From: Gymnopilus junonius
Lineage: Eukaryota > Basidiomycota > Agaricomycetes > Agaricales > Galerinaceae
Reading direction: 5' to 3'
Assembly (NCBI GenBank): GCA_015501075.1
Contig: JADNYJ010000257.1
Span: 1-49,206 of the forward strand
DNA length: 49,206 nucleotides
This document shows, one piece after another, positions 25,381 through 35,706 of this stretch. The translations under genes were made by a program, and so were the position numbers. Numbering within the stretch: position 1 is the stretch's first letter; each line of letters starts with the position of its first letter. The notes under the pieces are model-generated. The model was given only the letters and a program-made list of their open reading frames with translations, was not told the origin of the DNA and ran no database searches.

Positions 25381-27099
25381 TCAGCTCTGTTGAGCCATTT
25401 TAGTGACAATGTTACCATCAGCACCAATATAGTGCGATCCAAGATGGAGGGACTCACCAATCAGTGGTGGCAGTGGAAGATCTTCTTCCCCAAAGGAGAT
25501 ATACTCCTTGTCATCATCCACATAGGTGAGATCGCCTTGTGACACTACTCCATTCATTCGATTCCAATCTTCCACCATAAGCAGTTCGGAATCGACTGCC
25601 ATGTGAGAAGGATCTGGGGTCGGCACCCGATAGGGCTCAGGACCAAAGAGATCATTATAGATCTCAGTCATCATCGACGACCCTGATGCAACATTCTCTG
25701 TGGTGGTGCTACTGTGCATATGCACAGTGCTACTCATTCCCATGTTCTCTGCAATCCTACTTGCACCCGTATTGAGGGCAACTTCCTCGAATCTACTCGA
25801 GTTGGCAATTGTCAGGGTAACCCCGATTTGTGACATAAGGTCCCGAGATTTCCTAAAAGAGGGGTATAGTGCCATTCCCTGAGTGGGGTTCTTCCAGGCA
25901 CCTCCATGAGCTTTGTGAGAGGTAATCGTACCTCATCCACTAATCTCAATAACATTATGAGTAGTGGGGGCTGGGCACGATTTCTCCAGTGGTGGGAAAT
26001 GCATCATCGATGTGAGCATGAAGGGCTCTTCATCGGAGTCCTCAACAAAGCGCACTGACTTTGGCTTAAAGCCAGCACGGCAGGGTTTCCTCTTGGGATA
26101 CTCCTTTTTCTGTGAACTGCTGGGGTTACCAGTGTTCTGCTGATCGGAGTGGCGAGGTTCAGGTCCTTTTGGTTTGATCACAGTATTGTGCTGTGCATTT
26201 GCATTGTTAGCCTGTTGGTTTCTGGGCTGGCTGTCCTTAGGTGGGTTGAGCTGCTTCGGCACATAGAGTGTGCCGCACTTGGGTTGCTCATGCTGCTTAA
26301 GGTGCCCAAATCGGGCAGCCCATGTGGTGCGAATGCTATCAAACAGGTCTTTCAGTTCCATATTTGGAACCGAATTTTGTTGGGTGAAATCTTCCATCAT
26401 CCATTGGTAAATGGATTCTTGCGACGTGACATTCGTGGCAAGTGGAAGGTTCATGAGTAGAACCAGGCACACCATGGATTGAGAGACCATGGGTACCATG
26501 ATGGAGGAGCCAGTTGATCCTGTGGCATTAGGATCATTGACAAGTGGGAGATGCCTGTAGTGGAATTGGAACTTGGCGAGCTAGGGGTTGGGATTGGAGA
26601 GATTGATTTTGAGATTCATGAGGACCCTAAAGTCCTCAAGGGTCTCGATGAACATCTCCTTGGAGTACTTCATTTTGATCCAATCCCAAGCTTCAGCCGC
26701 AGACAGGGTTTTAACCTGGTCCCAAATACCAGTATCGAGGCACATGGCCAAAAGGCTGAGTGCCTTGGAATTCTTGGAGTTGAAATTCTCCAATTTACAG
26801 TGGTACATTTCCTCGGCGGCAGACCAGCAAGAAAAGCAGGCATTGTAGAGGTTGAGATCACCCGAGGTGGGTGCAGTGGCAGGAGTGGTTTCAGTGGCAC
26901 GAGTGCCAGAGGGGAAGGCAGGTTCCCTAATTTGTTGCTCCGAAGGAGCGGTAAGGGTGCCTTCAAGGATGGCTTTAATGTCCATATGGAGGATGACAGC
27001 CTCCATCTTCAACGCCCATTGGCGGTAGTGGTGACCATCGAATTTCAGAAGGTTGGAGGCAGAGAAGGAGATAGAAGTGTTGTTCTTGATGGAAGACAT
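25381..27099 (-). pseudogene. Copia gag
   Basis: ATG at 27099. The UBN2/DUF4219-like start reads LLKFDGHHYRQWALKMEAV and is followed by a GIWDQVKTLSAAEAWDWIK-type capsid region and LPLATNVTSQESIYQWM. Downstream it is Lys/Gln/Asn-rich (KDSQPRNQQANNANAQH), where a zinc knuckle would be expected; I see no clear CCHC. Stops in the same frame at 26581 (TAG) and 25933 (TGA). Pol continues in another frame after about 25380, so there is either a frame change or gag-pol frameshifting. Confidence 0.85.
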
Positions 27100-27320
27100 T
27101 GTTGAGTTGTTGTTTGGACAATTGAGTTTCTGTGAAGAAAAGGCTGGGTTGTGTCAGCGACAGACCGTGCTAAAAAAGGAAAGCACTGCTAAAAATACCT
27201 GTGCCAGACATGGAATTAACCCCTTAAGGGCAATTTGTCCAGACAGTGACAGATGTCCGGGCCCACATAACAAGGCCCTATACAATGTTGCGCATGGTAG
27301 CAAACAATTGTGGGAGAGCA

Positions 27321-27495
27321 TTCTGTCTTGCGACGAACAGCTGTGGTCAATGTTCTGCCTAGCGGCGAACTATCTTCCCAGGTAGAAGTAAGCTACAGAC
27401 CGATGCTAAGCAGGTTCTGCACAATGGCGAACTATGCTAGACAGGTTCTGCCCTAAGGCGAACTCAATGCCCAGCAGGTTCTGCCAATGGCGAAC
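27321..27495 (-). other. Five bulged hairpins with a common stem in the copia leader
   Basis: Between PBS and gag ATG lie five short inverted repeats: 27321-27337, 27352-27370, 27414-27432, 27445-27463 and 27478-27495. On the plus strand each has GTTC-T-GCC, a 3-6 base loop, then GGCGAAC, with one bulged base in the same place; the first has TTC-T-GTC paired with GACGAA. The loops differ (TAGC, ACAATG, CTAA, AAT, TTGC) while the stems are conserved. In the RNA, which is the minus strand, they read GUUCGCC-loop-GGC-A-GAAC. Role unknown; packaging, dimerisation or translation control are possible. Confidence 0.8.
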
Positions 27496-27510
27496 AGCAT
27501 GCTTTGCTAT

Positions 27511-27524
27511 CAGGGCCCATAACC
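27511..27524 (-). other. Copia primer-binding site
   Basis: GGTTATGGGCCCTG on the minus strand directly follows the 5' LTR. It is nearly the same as the GGTTATGGGCCC site of Drosophila copia, which pairs with an internal (anticodon-arm) part of initiator tRNA-Met. Half-tRNA priming is inferred here. Confidence 0.85.
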
Positions 27525-27975
27525 TATCGAGCAGCAAATGGTACATACAGCAGTAAACACTGTTATGTACAATGCATGCACACAGTGATAAACACTGCCT
27601 TGCACGATGCGCTCTGCATAGTATCGGTGTAGCTACTAGCTTACCTGGGTTGTGAGAGGCTAGTGCTAAGGTGACTACTTAGGTACTACTTAGAAGTGCA
27701 AATGACCTAAACAGCATCCTTATATACCTACAGGACATGCAGTGACTAACTATGTATGAGTAATGCATAAGACAATTACTCAGCTAATTACTATGTAATT
27801 ACTAATATCTACTCATAGGATGAGTAATATGCTCACTAAGTGATCACATGTTTTAGTCATATAAGATGACTGTGATACTCTGTTGTCACTGGATCTAGTC
27901 GCATATAGACACGTCTGATCATGTGTGTCATGTGAGTTGTGTAATGTAGTCACATGGACACTTATTGTGTCAACA
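27525..27975 (-). repeat. Copia 5' LTR (right on the plus strand)
   Basis: 451 bp; matches 21132-21597 apart from a 15-bp gap near 27708 and scattered substitutions, most at former CpG sites. Its inner edge joins the PBS and its outer edge the AAACA duplication. Confidence 0.93.
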
Positions 27976-27980
27976 AAACA
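27976..27980 (+). repeat. Right 5-bp target duplication of the copia element
   Basis: AAACA, equal to 21127-21131. Confidence 0.93.
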
Positions 27981-29217
27981 TTCATGTTCACAGTGTCATC
28001 AACCATATAAAAAAGTTGCAGATCTTATTGGAAATGAAGATCCAGCTGCAGTGCTTGGTGCTGATGGTAATAGTGCTGTACCTTCATTGGTTGGAGAATA
28101 TGCTGCTCAGTCTGCCCATGAAACTACTCAAGCAAGGCAACAAGCAAGAATCCAAGCAGAGAGAATTGGAAATAATGATGAAATGAATGTTGACTATGAT
28201 GATGTCAATATGATTGTGTTAGATGGAATTGTAATGGGGCCTGTGGTAAATATTATTTAAAAACTAGCTCAAAGCATAGGCTAATTTATTTACTAGTATT
28301 GTGCTCATCTGGGATGCACTAAAGATGTGAGAAATGCTCAAGGCGGAGCATTCTGTTATGATCATGAAAGAGCCTTTAAGGACCAGTGCCATATTCGTGA
28401 CTGTCTGAATGATAACATAACTGGAACTCTTGCATGCCAGCATCACCAAAGTGCTTGGAGAAAACATAAACTTGAACATAGCCAGTCAAGCTATGCTGGT
28501 ATGCGACGGTTACTACAAAGGCCAGAGGAAAATTTGCCATGGCAGCCTAGAACAGAAAGGTCCAACCAACCACATGATAATGATGATGATGATGAACCAC
28601 CTCCTAGATCACACTATTTCAATTCTTCAAGATTTTACTGTGTTGAAACTATTTGTGCACCATGTGGAGTGGTCATTGCATGGACCAAGTTCGATAAATC
28701 TGAATCACCAACTAAAATATTGAACTTCTTGAAATCTGTATATCCTACTCAAGATTCACGTCCAAATTATATTTGCATTGACAAGGCCTGCAAAGTACTT
28801 TGGACAAGTATTGCAAATCGATCCTGGGATACATGGCAGCAAACTAGTTGCTTTATTGTTGATTCATACCACTATATCAACCACCGCACTACAGACTATT
28901 TGTATTGCAAATGGTGTAATCCTGCTCCATTAGATGGATCAGCACCTAATTTGGTGAAAGTGGCCAAGAATAAAGAAGGGAATGACTATCTACAAAGAGC
29001 TTTTAATACTCAGGCATGCAAGTAGCTAAATTCCTGGCTTGGTGGATTTGAAGGAATTTTAAAGCAGATGACAATTGGAAACTTCGATTGGCTTTTGCAT
29101 ACAATGCTTCTATATCACACTCAGCAAGTTATTAAAAAGCAAGCCAAGAAACAAAAACCAGTTCAGATCAAAGATCCAGATGAAGATGATAATGATAATG
29201 ATGATAATCCAATTTAG
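27976..29217 (+). pseudogene. KDZ-class transposase gene, 3' part (CxC6-like cluster and KDZ core)
   Basis: Continues the 19966-21131 frame: KHSCSQCHQPYKK, then an Ala/Gln-rich linker, an intron at 28246-28296, and the CxC6-like cluster (YCAHLGC, GGAFCYDHERAFKDQCHIRDC, TGTLACQHHQSAW). The RNase H-type KDZ core follows: RFYCVETICAPCGVVIAWTK, YICIDKACKVL, TSCFIVDSYHYINHR, LYCKWCNPAP, and LNSWLGGFEGILKQMTIGNFDWLLHTML. It ends with an acidic Asp/Asn tail and TAG at 29215. One premature TAG at 29023 (QACK*LNSW, fitting CAG). KDZ elements are a transposon class known from basidiomycetes. I see no terminal repeats here, so the element borders are unknown. Confidence 0.82.
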
Positions 29218-29242
29218 TATTGGGATGACTAATAAATATTCA

Positions 29243-29316
29243 GCAAAAGAAGTATACCATAGTGTAATTTTAGGTGTTTGAAAGTCTAGGAAAAGAAGTG
29301 TACCATAGTGTAATTT
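29243..29316 (+). repeat. Short direct repeat after the KDZ gene
   Basis: AAAAGAAGTRTACCATAGTG occurs twice, starting near 29246 and 29291, 45 bp apart, followed by TAATTT both times. It may be part of a KDZ terminal region; no inverted partner is seen. Confidence 0.55.
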
Positions 29317-29344
29317 GATATGTTGTATTGTCAAATATAGTCTG

Positions 29345-29580
29345 TGATATTCTATTGGAGTCTAGGTGGAATCTACCTGAACTCCAGTCTGACCCATGGC
29401 TGATCTCTAGCCTTGAAGCAATATTAGTGGAGTCCACTGGACTCCACCAGGAATCCACTGGAGTCCACCAGACTCTGGTGGACTCCAGGAGTTAGATAGC
29501 AAAATACTAACTGTAGTGTCATGAGCCAGCTGGACTCCAGTGGGATCCATTGGAGTCAGTGGAGTCCACCCGGACTCTGT
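29345..29580 (-). repeat. GGACTCC-rich dispersed repeat, copy 2
   Basis: Palindromic units such as GGAGTCCACTGGACTCC surround a core (about 29488-29525). On the minus strand this core resembles the copy 1 core (ATGACACTACAGTTAGTAT against ATGTCACTTACAGT). The shared outer word CCACCTAGA places it in opposite orientation to 16775-17045. Confidence 0.6.
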
Positions 29581-29589
29581 GGACCAGTA

Positions 29590-29712
29590 TAAAGTACTGT
29601 GATAACTATAAAATATTTTGCAAAGCTGTCAAAGCTACCAAATGCAAGTTCTTTGATGAACACATCAATGAAGTTGCTACTACTAATAAGCACCCCTGGG
29701 ATCCAGTACTTT
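29590..29712 (+). mobile_element. Small LINE fragment (after the endonuclease domain)
   Basis: Encodes DNYKIFCKAVKATKCKFFDE and NEVATTNKHPWDP, matching the LINE sequence just after the endonuclease at 44336-44440 (plus) and 37510-37640 (minus). GGACTCC-type arrays lie on both sides. Confidence 0.8.
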
Positions 29713-29719
29713 ACCCTAA

Positions 29720-29960
29720 GCCATCAATTCTGATTGGACTTTACTGGACTCCACAGGACTCTACTGGAGTCCAGTGGAGTCTGATCAGAGCCTAGTGGAG
29801 TCCAATTGGACTTTAGTGGACTCTGATTGGACTCCACTGGACTCCACTAGACTCTGATTGGACTTGGACTAGACTCCACTAGACTTCACTGGACTTGGAT
29901 CGGACTTGGACTGGACTTGGACTAGACTTGGACTGGACTTGGACCAGAGTTGAACTAAAG
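29720..29960 (+). repeat. GGACTCCA / GGACTTGGACT array
   Basis: Starts with ACTGGACTCCA units and changes into a 12-bp GGACTTGGACTA/G tandem array at about 29875-29945. No coding capacity. Confidence 0.75.
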
Positions 29961-32595
29961 TTCAATTGGAGTTGAATCATAGTGCAGTGTGTCTCTTACT
30001 ATGTTGTATACACTAATTACTTGGCACTATAGGACAATATGTATTATATAGTACTTGAGTAAAATATAAAGAATCTTAAGTTTGGAATTGAATTTTCTAA
30101 AACAATCTAGATGCTGAGTCATTTAACTTGCAAGTTTGAACACCCTAATAGTAGTACAAATCAAAGAACCAACAATTGCATATCAAGTTGATCATTGAAA
30201 GTAGTCATGTCTAGCAAGAGTGAATATCAAAAATTTGACTTATACTGCTCAAAAAACAATACTTGCCTTGAAATATATTTTAGGCAAGCATCAACATTTG
30301 TTTTTCCAAAAGATTTTTTTATTTGACTAAACCTTGAGTAATTATCTTCAAAGCATGATCATACATAATTCAAACATGTTTTAATTATTTAATTGTGGTT
30401 TCAAAGATAAGAGAGACTTTGTAAATTTATAAATAGATATGTATAACAATATTAAATTATGTTAAAATATAGTTAAATACACAAGTACATATTTAACTAT
30501 GTTGTAACAGACTCTGACATACTTGAAACACTTTAAAACACTTTAAACACAGTTAAATATACTTAAAATATCTTATATCAAATTATGTTGCAAGATAGGT
30601 TTCTACCTCCCTGTAGTCTTTGATTAAACTCCCCTTTGATAACTGCTGAATCAACCCTTTAAATATAACTACTGATTTAACTAAATATTAAGTATTGAGT
30701 CAACCCAGAATTACCAGTACTGTTCCAACCCTGCTTTTCTTTTTATATCTGGCTACTGAATTAATCCTGTTCTTCAAGTATAACCAAGATATGTAACTTT
30801 CAACATTATTATATAAACTTTGGACATAATTTATTGTATCTTAGCTATTTCTGGGTCAATTTAATTGATTTTATATGCATTTTGAAAGGTTAATTAAGGG
30901 TTACAAAAAACCAGTTCAGACTAGTTTCAACTGGTTGATGTAAACTGGTCTTTTTTCAGTCTTTGGTTTTGAAAAATCAAAGACCAGGACTACTGGTCCA
31001 GTCTTTTTTAGTCTCAGTCTAGTCTTTTTGCAGTTTTTTTGCAGTCTTAGGACTAGACTTCTAAACACTATGAAAAGCCAGTTTACACTAGTCTCAAGGA
31101 GTCTTTTGATCCACAAATTTGAGTATAGGTAGCCATATATTACCTTTCTAATAACCCTATAATTATAACTTTTGGTAAATTTCCTGGGTTGAATGAGGAC
31201 TTTCAAAATCTGGGTTGAATCAATACTTCAATATATTAAATTTCCTCAGTTGGGTCAGGATATCCAGAATAGTTGACTCAACACTTATAAAAATGTTAGA
31301 TCAGTAGTTTAGATATTCAAAAATAGGGGGTGTCTCAGTACATTTTGGTCCTGGATGATTAGTACTTAGTAAACCTAGGTTGAATCAAAGACTACAGAGG
31401 GTAGAAACATATTTTAGAATCATGTTCCAATATAGCTAAATATACTTAAAAAACATCAAATTATTTTTGAACATGGTTAAATAGGCTTAAATCACATTAA
31501 ATCATTTCCAAGTATAGTTTGAATAATTAAAATATTTCTGATATAGTTAAACATATATAAATCTTATGTAATTACATCTGACTATAGCTAAATACACTTA
31601 AAATATATCAAACTATATCTAAATATATTGAGAAATACTAGAAATACATCAAATCACATCTGAATATATTTGAACATACTCAAATCACTTGAAATCAAAT
31701 TAGAATATAGTCAGTTATACTTAAATATATTTGGATATACTTAAAACATATCAAATTACATCTGAATATATTTGAATTTGAACATACTTAAATCACATGA
31801 AATCAAGTTAGAACACAGTCAGTCATAATTAAAATATATCAAATTATATTAATATATGACCAGTTTTCCTCAAAATATATCAAGTCACATTAAAACATAG
31901 TCACATCTAAAATATATCAAGTTACATTAAAATATAGTCAGTCATGCATGAAACACATCAAATCATGTTAAAACCTGCTCACTCATACATGAAACACATC
32001 AAATCATATTAAAACATAGTCAGTCACACATGAAACATATCAAGTCACATTAAAACATGGTTAGTCACACCTAAAACACATGAAAATACATTAAAACAAA
32101 ATCAGTCACATATAAAATACATCAAGTTACATTAAAACATAGTCAACTATACCTAAAATACATTAAAACACAGTCAGTCACACATGAAACACATCAAGTT
32201 ATGTTAAAACATGGTCAGTCACACCTAAAACATATGAAAACACATTAAAACATAATCAGTCATGCATAAAATGCATCAAGTCATATTTAAACATAGTCAA
32301 CTACATCTAAAACACATTAAAACACAGTTAGTCACACATGAAACACATCAAGTCACATTAAAACATAGTCAGTCACACATGAAATGCATCAAGTCATGTT
32401 AAAACACAGTCAGTCACATATGAAATGCATCAAGTTACATTAAAACATGGTTAGTCACATGTAAAACATGTCAAGTCACATCAGGGCAGGTTCAGAAACA
32501 TGTTATACATGTGATTTGGCTATGAAATGTATTGAAATATCTTAAAACATGTGATTCTATGGTTTATTTGTATTCTCAGGGCTTTCTCAGCTATC
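29903..32595. other. AT-rich gene-free segment without any CpG
   Basis: Reading every line between the CG at 29901-29902 and the next at 32596-32597, I found no CpG dinucleotide in about 2.69 kb. No gene is recognised. The sequence has repeated TTAAAATAT and CATATTTAA-like words, a CAGTCTTT-rich patch at 30950-31100, and the satellite at its right end. Confidence 0.8.
31860..32480 (+). repeat. Degenerate 41-bp tandem satellite
   Basis: The word TCAGTCACAC or a variant starts near 31938, 31979, 32020, 32061, 32102, 32143, 32174, 32215 and 32256. The spacing is 41 except one 31-bp step. A unit contains CAGTCACACATGAAACACAT then CAAGTCACATTAAAACATAG. More decayed units seem to extend left to about 31440 or further. 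Confidence 0.85.
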
Positions 32596-32937
32596 TCGGG
32601 CACAGAAATCAACCATGCAGACAATATCTAGGCCAGCGCCTACCCAGGACACTACCCAAGGTCAATTTGCAGGTATTGCCAGAGATGCCAGCCAGCTGTG
32701 ATGCTGTGCCACTCCCAATCGGAACAGTTTTCCAACTGGTCTGTGTATATCATGGCAAACTCTGAAGTTGAATGTGCAAACAGTTGATTCCTTTCATTCT
32801 TCCTTTCTTGCCCTCCCCCACTGTCAACTTCCCTCCCCCACTGTTGGCCCTCCCTGCCTTCACTGTCAGCCACCCCAGCCACTGTCAACACACCCACAGC
32901 CCACTGTCAACAACGTGAGCCTCCTTGGGCTCACATT

Positions 32938-35687
32938 ATGGTCAGATCTTGTGAGAGAAACCTGGTCCAGTATGTGGCTGGGCCCAGTGTACCTCAAACA
33001 TGGAAGCACATATGCGCGGATACCCAGAAAAGCACAAACAAGCTGAGCTATGGCTGGAAAGACACCCAAAGGCCCAATGACAATGCCAATGATGATGCAC
33101 GGACCAGCCAGGCCTGCCGCCAGTGCAACGCAGGTGCGAAGAAGGCGGGAACCATAAGAACTGCCACCCATCACCAAAAACACCAGTGCATGACCTTCGA
33201 GGCACCAGACAATGATGATGATATGCCAGACAGCACCAATGACACTATAGCAGGTCATGCAGACAACAAGGGCAACAAATGCAGTGCATTACATGCTGCT
33301 TCGAAGCCTGGCATTGCAAAAGGATCAGCGAGGAAAGACAGGGAGATTGTTGAGACCAGCAAGGATGATGATGGGGCCAGCGAGGACAATGGGGCCAGCA
33401 AGGATGATGACGGGGCCAGCAAGGACAATGGGGCCAGTAAGGACAATGACAGGGCCAGCGAGGACAATGAGGACAACACCACTGCCCCCACCCTCTACTC
33501 ATCATGTGAGTGAACTCCCAGCAGGTTGATGAAGCCAGCACTGGATGCCAGGCATCATTGTGACCACCCACCCATCTTGACAACCCCCACCTTGATGTCT
33601 GCACCCAATATGAGCATAGTGCTACAGGAAGGAATATTGACCCCACACACCTGTCTGGCCACACCAGAAGCAAGAAGAAGGTTGGGTGGGTTGAGGAGTC
33701 AGAGAGTAAGGAGCTGGGGGGGTATGGTGAGGAGGAAGGTAGCTGTAGTGAGCAGAGCAGTAGCTCAGTGGAGGTCATCGCTGTCCAGTACTCACAGCCC
33801 CAGGCAGAGGCAGCAGGTAGTCAATATAAACTTAAGTAAATACATATTATTTATATTTTATTTATTTGGTTTCTCATACATTGTATGTGCAGGACTAAGG
33901 ATAAAGGCAAGGCTAAAATGTCTAGTATAAAGGGGCCTGCAACTCAACATCTTACTAAGTATGTTATATTGCTAATTGTTTTAGACTTGTTTAACTTATA
34001 ATTTACACTTGTATTAAAGGACAGAACAAGAGATTGAGACCAGTGGCATCTCAATTGCTCCACCACCTTATCCTCTCTGCTCTACTCACTCTACCACCAG
34101 TGCTCATCAGCAGAAAGGATCACAGTCTCATGGTCATATTCAGTCTCATTCTTTAGTTTCATCTCAACACCATGCATTGAGCCCAACAGGCTCACCTCAG
34201 CAATGTGGCCGCACTTCATCATCCAAGCAACATAGAAATGATCAATTGCAGAAGCATAATGTGACTCTAGTGCAACAGCTTAGTAGAAGCCTTTCACCTA
34301 TGGTAACACCACTTAAGTCTTCAAAATCCAAGTCAAAGCAGAAGGTTAAGCAGACCAAGGGATCTAGGTCCAAGTCCTATGATCAAGATATAGTTGTTGA
34401 TGAACCTGTTACACCCCCTCATTCACACAAGCATGCTATATCTGAATTTCCACCATATACACCAGACAATCTTAATGAAGGTGGAGTATATTCAATTATA
34501 TTAAATACATTAGTTTAATCAATTTCTTTACTAGATGTCAAGATGAGAAGTCCACCAAAACAGCATATACCTGCATATGGTGCCTCTTGCTCAACTGGAG
34601 GTATTTTGCATGGTCGTGCTAGTAGCAATGTCTTCAATATGGCCAATGCAAATCAAGCATGGCCAGACCAGTCAAATATGGTTGATTGGGGAAAGATTCT
34701 TCTGTATCACTCAGCAGATAGTCCACATAACATCAAAATCACCCATGTCAAGCCATTGTGGCAGATTTCAGTCAAGGATATATCTGAGTATCCTACAATC
34801 AAGGCTGTTATTAAACAAGCTACCAAAGATTCACTGCCTATGCAAAGTAAGTTGATAATTATTATTCTATATAATTTTAAGCTAATTGTTAAAATCTATT
34901 AGCAAATTCCAAGCTTTTCTTTTATGTGTATCATAATGATGAACAAGATTGGACAAGATATGGAACTTATACTCAGGTTATGGCATTTGCTGAGAATGAA
35001 GACATTGATACACCATGGTTTAGGGATCCAGATGGGAAGAACATTGTTTGTGTGTTAGCAGTGAGTAATATTTAATTATTCAACTACAGATAATATATAA
35101 CAATTGATTAAATAGACGACATTTGATATTGGTACACTGTTTATGGCTCAATCTACATCTACACATCTCTATGCTTCTACCTCTTCTGATGCCAATCAGG
35201 AAAGTGGACTGAGAACTGCATCAGCATCTGGCAACCTTTCATCTGACAAGGAGTGCCTTATTGAATACTTTGGTATACCAAGACATCTTATAGGCACCAA
35301 AAATCAAGGTAAGTCTATTATTTAATATTTGTAATTCTATATGATAGATCTAAACTATATTACAGGATTAAGAGTCAATTGGGAGAAGTATTCAGCTTGT
35401 GTGACTGCAATCAACCAAGCTCAGCATCTTTACTCAGTGGGCAAATGGCCATCTAACTTTCCATGTTACAATCAAGACTTAATCATTGAGCTGATTATTG
35501 GCAGATCTCATTGGCATGGCAGCTATCGTTTGATATGAGCAGTTGCAGATCATCATCCTAACATGGTCCATTGGCTGGAATTGGAACATAGTACACCAGA
35601 AGAGGATAAGAAAGCCTGGGGTGTTTCTATTCCTCCTATCACCAAAATAGGTTGGCCTGAACTGGAGCATTATCTTAGAAACCATGG
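32938..35687 (+). pseudogene. UF family gene, copy 2, cut by a LINE
   Basis: Second member of the family at 17440-20051; function unknown. Exons by splice sites: about 32938-33816, 33893-33958, 34020-34480, 34535-34846, 34903-35060, 35116-35308, 35366-35687. Shared blocks in the same order: ETSGISIAPPP, HIPAYGASCSTGGILHGRAS, an HVKPLWQISVKDISEYPTIK segment, a TTFD segment, SVGKWPSNFPCYNQDLIIELIIG, HPNMVHWLELEHS. The match includes equivalent introns before the SGIS and DVKM segments. The first exon is Asp/Lys-rich with tandem repeats. In-frame TGA at 33511 and 35536; both fit CGA. Sequence ends in ELEHYLRNHG followed by the LINE poly-T. The first exon and the start are uncertain. Confidence 0.6.
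33355..33478 (+). repeat. Mixed 18/21-bp coding tandem repeat
   Basis: Units starting GCCAGCAAGGAC or GCCAGCGAGGAC, of 18 or 21 bp, largely alternate and encode (D/N)DGAS(K/E)D-type repeats in the first exon of UF copy 2. Frame is kept throughout. Confidence 0.8.
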
Positions 35688-35706
35688 TTTTTTTTTTTTT
35701 TTTTTT
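35688..35706 (-). other. LINE oligo-A tail
   Basis: Nineteen T on the plus strand directly follow the UF copy 2 coding sequence (CCATGG). This marks the 3' end of minus-strand LINE copy 1. Confidence 0.85.

Larger units (their letters stand above)
21132..27975 (-). mobile_element. Complete copia-type LTR retrotransposon, 6844 bp
   Basis: Two LTRs (21132-21597 and 27525-27975), a PBS at 27511-27524, a purine tract at 21598-21608, a 5-bp AAACA duplication, and gag-protease-integrase-RT-RNase H order on the minus strand, which is Ty1/copia order. The LTRs start TGTTGACA on the sense strand and end CGATA/TGATA rather than CA. Pol is one frame broken only by TGA stops, so damage is mostly CpG transitions. 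It lies in the middle of the KDZ transposase gene. Confidence 0.95.

Noticed and set aside
5693..29025. Recoding of TGA as an amino acid (many in-frame TGA codons).
   Set aside because: TGA stops occur only in TE-like genes and mostly at lost CGA Arg codons; TAG and TAA also occur; PRP16 and the Sel1 gene have no internal TGA in their frames.
31860..32480. CRISPR-like array.
   Set aside because: Period 41 bp with no unique spacers and degenerate units in a eukaryotic TE region; it is a satellite.
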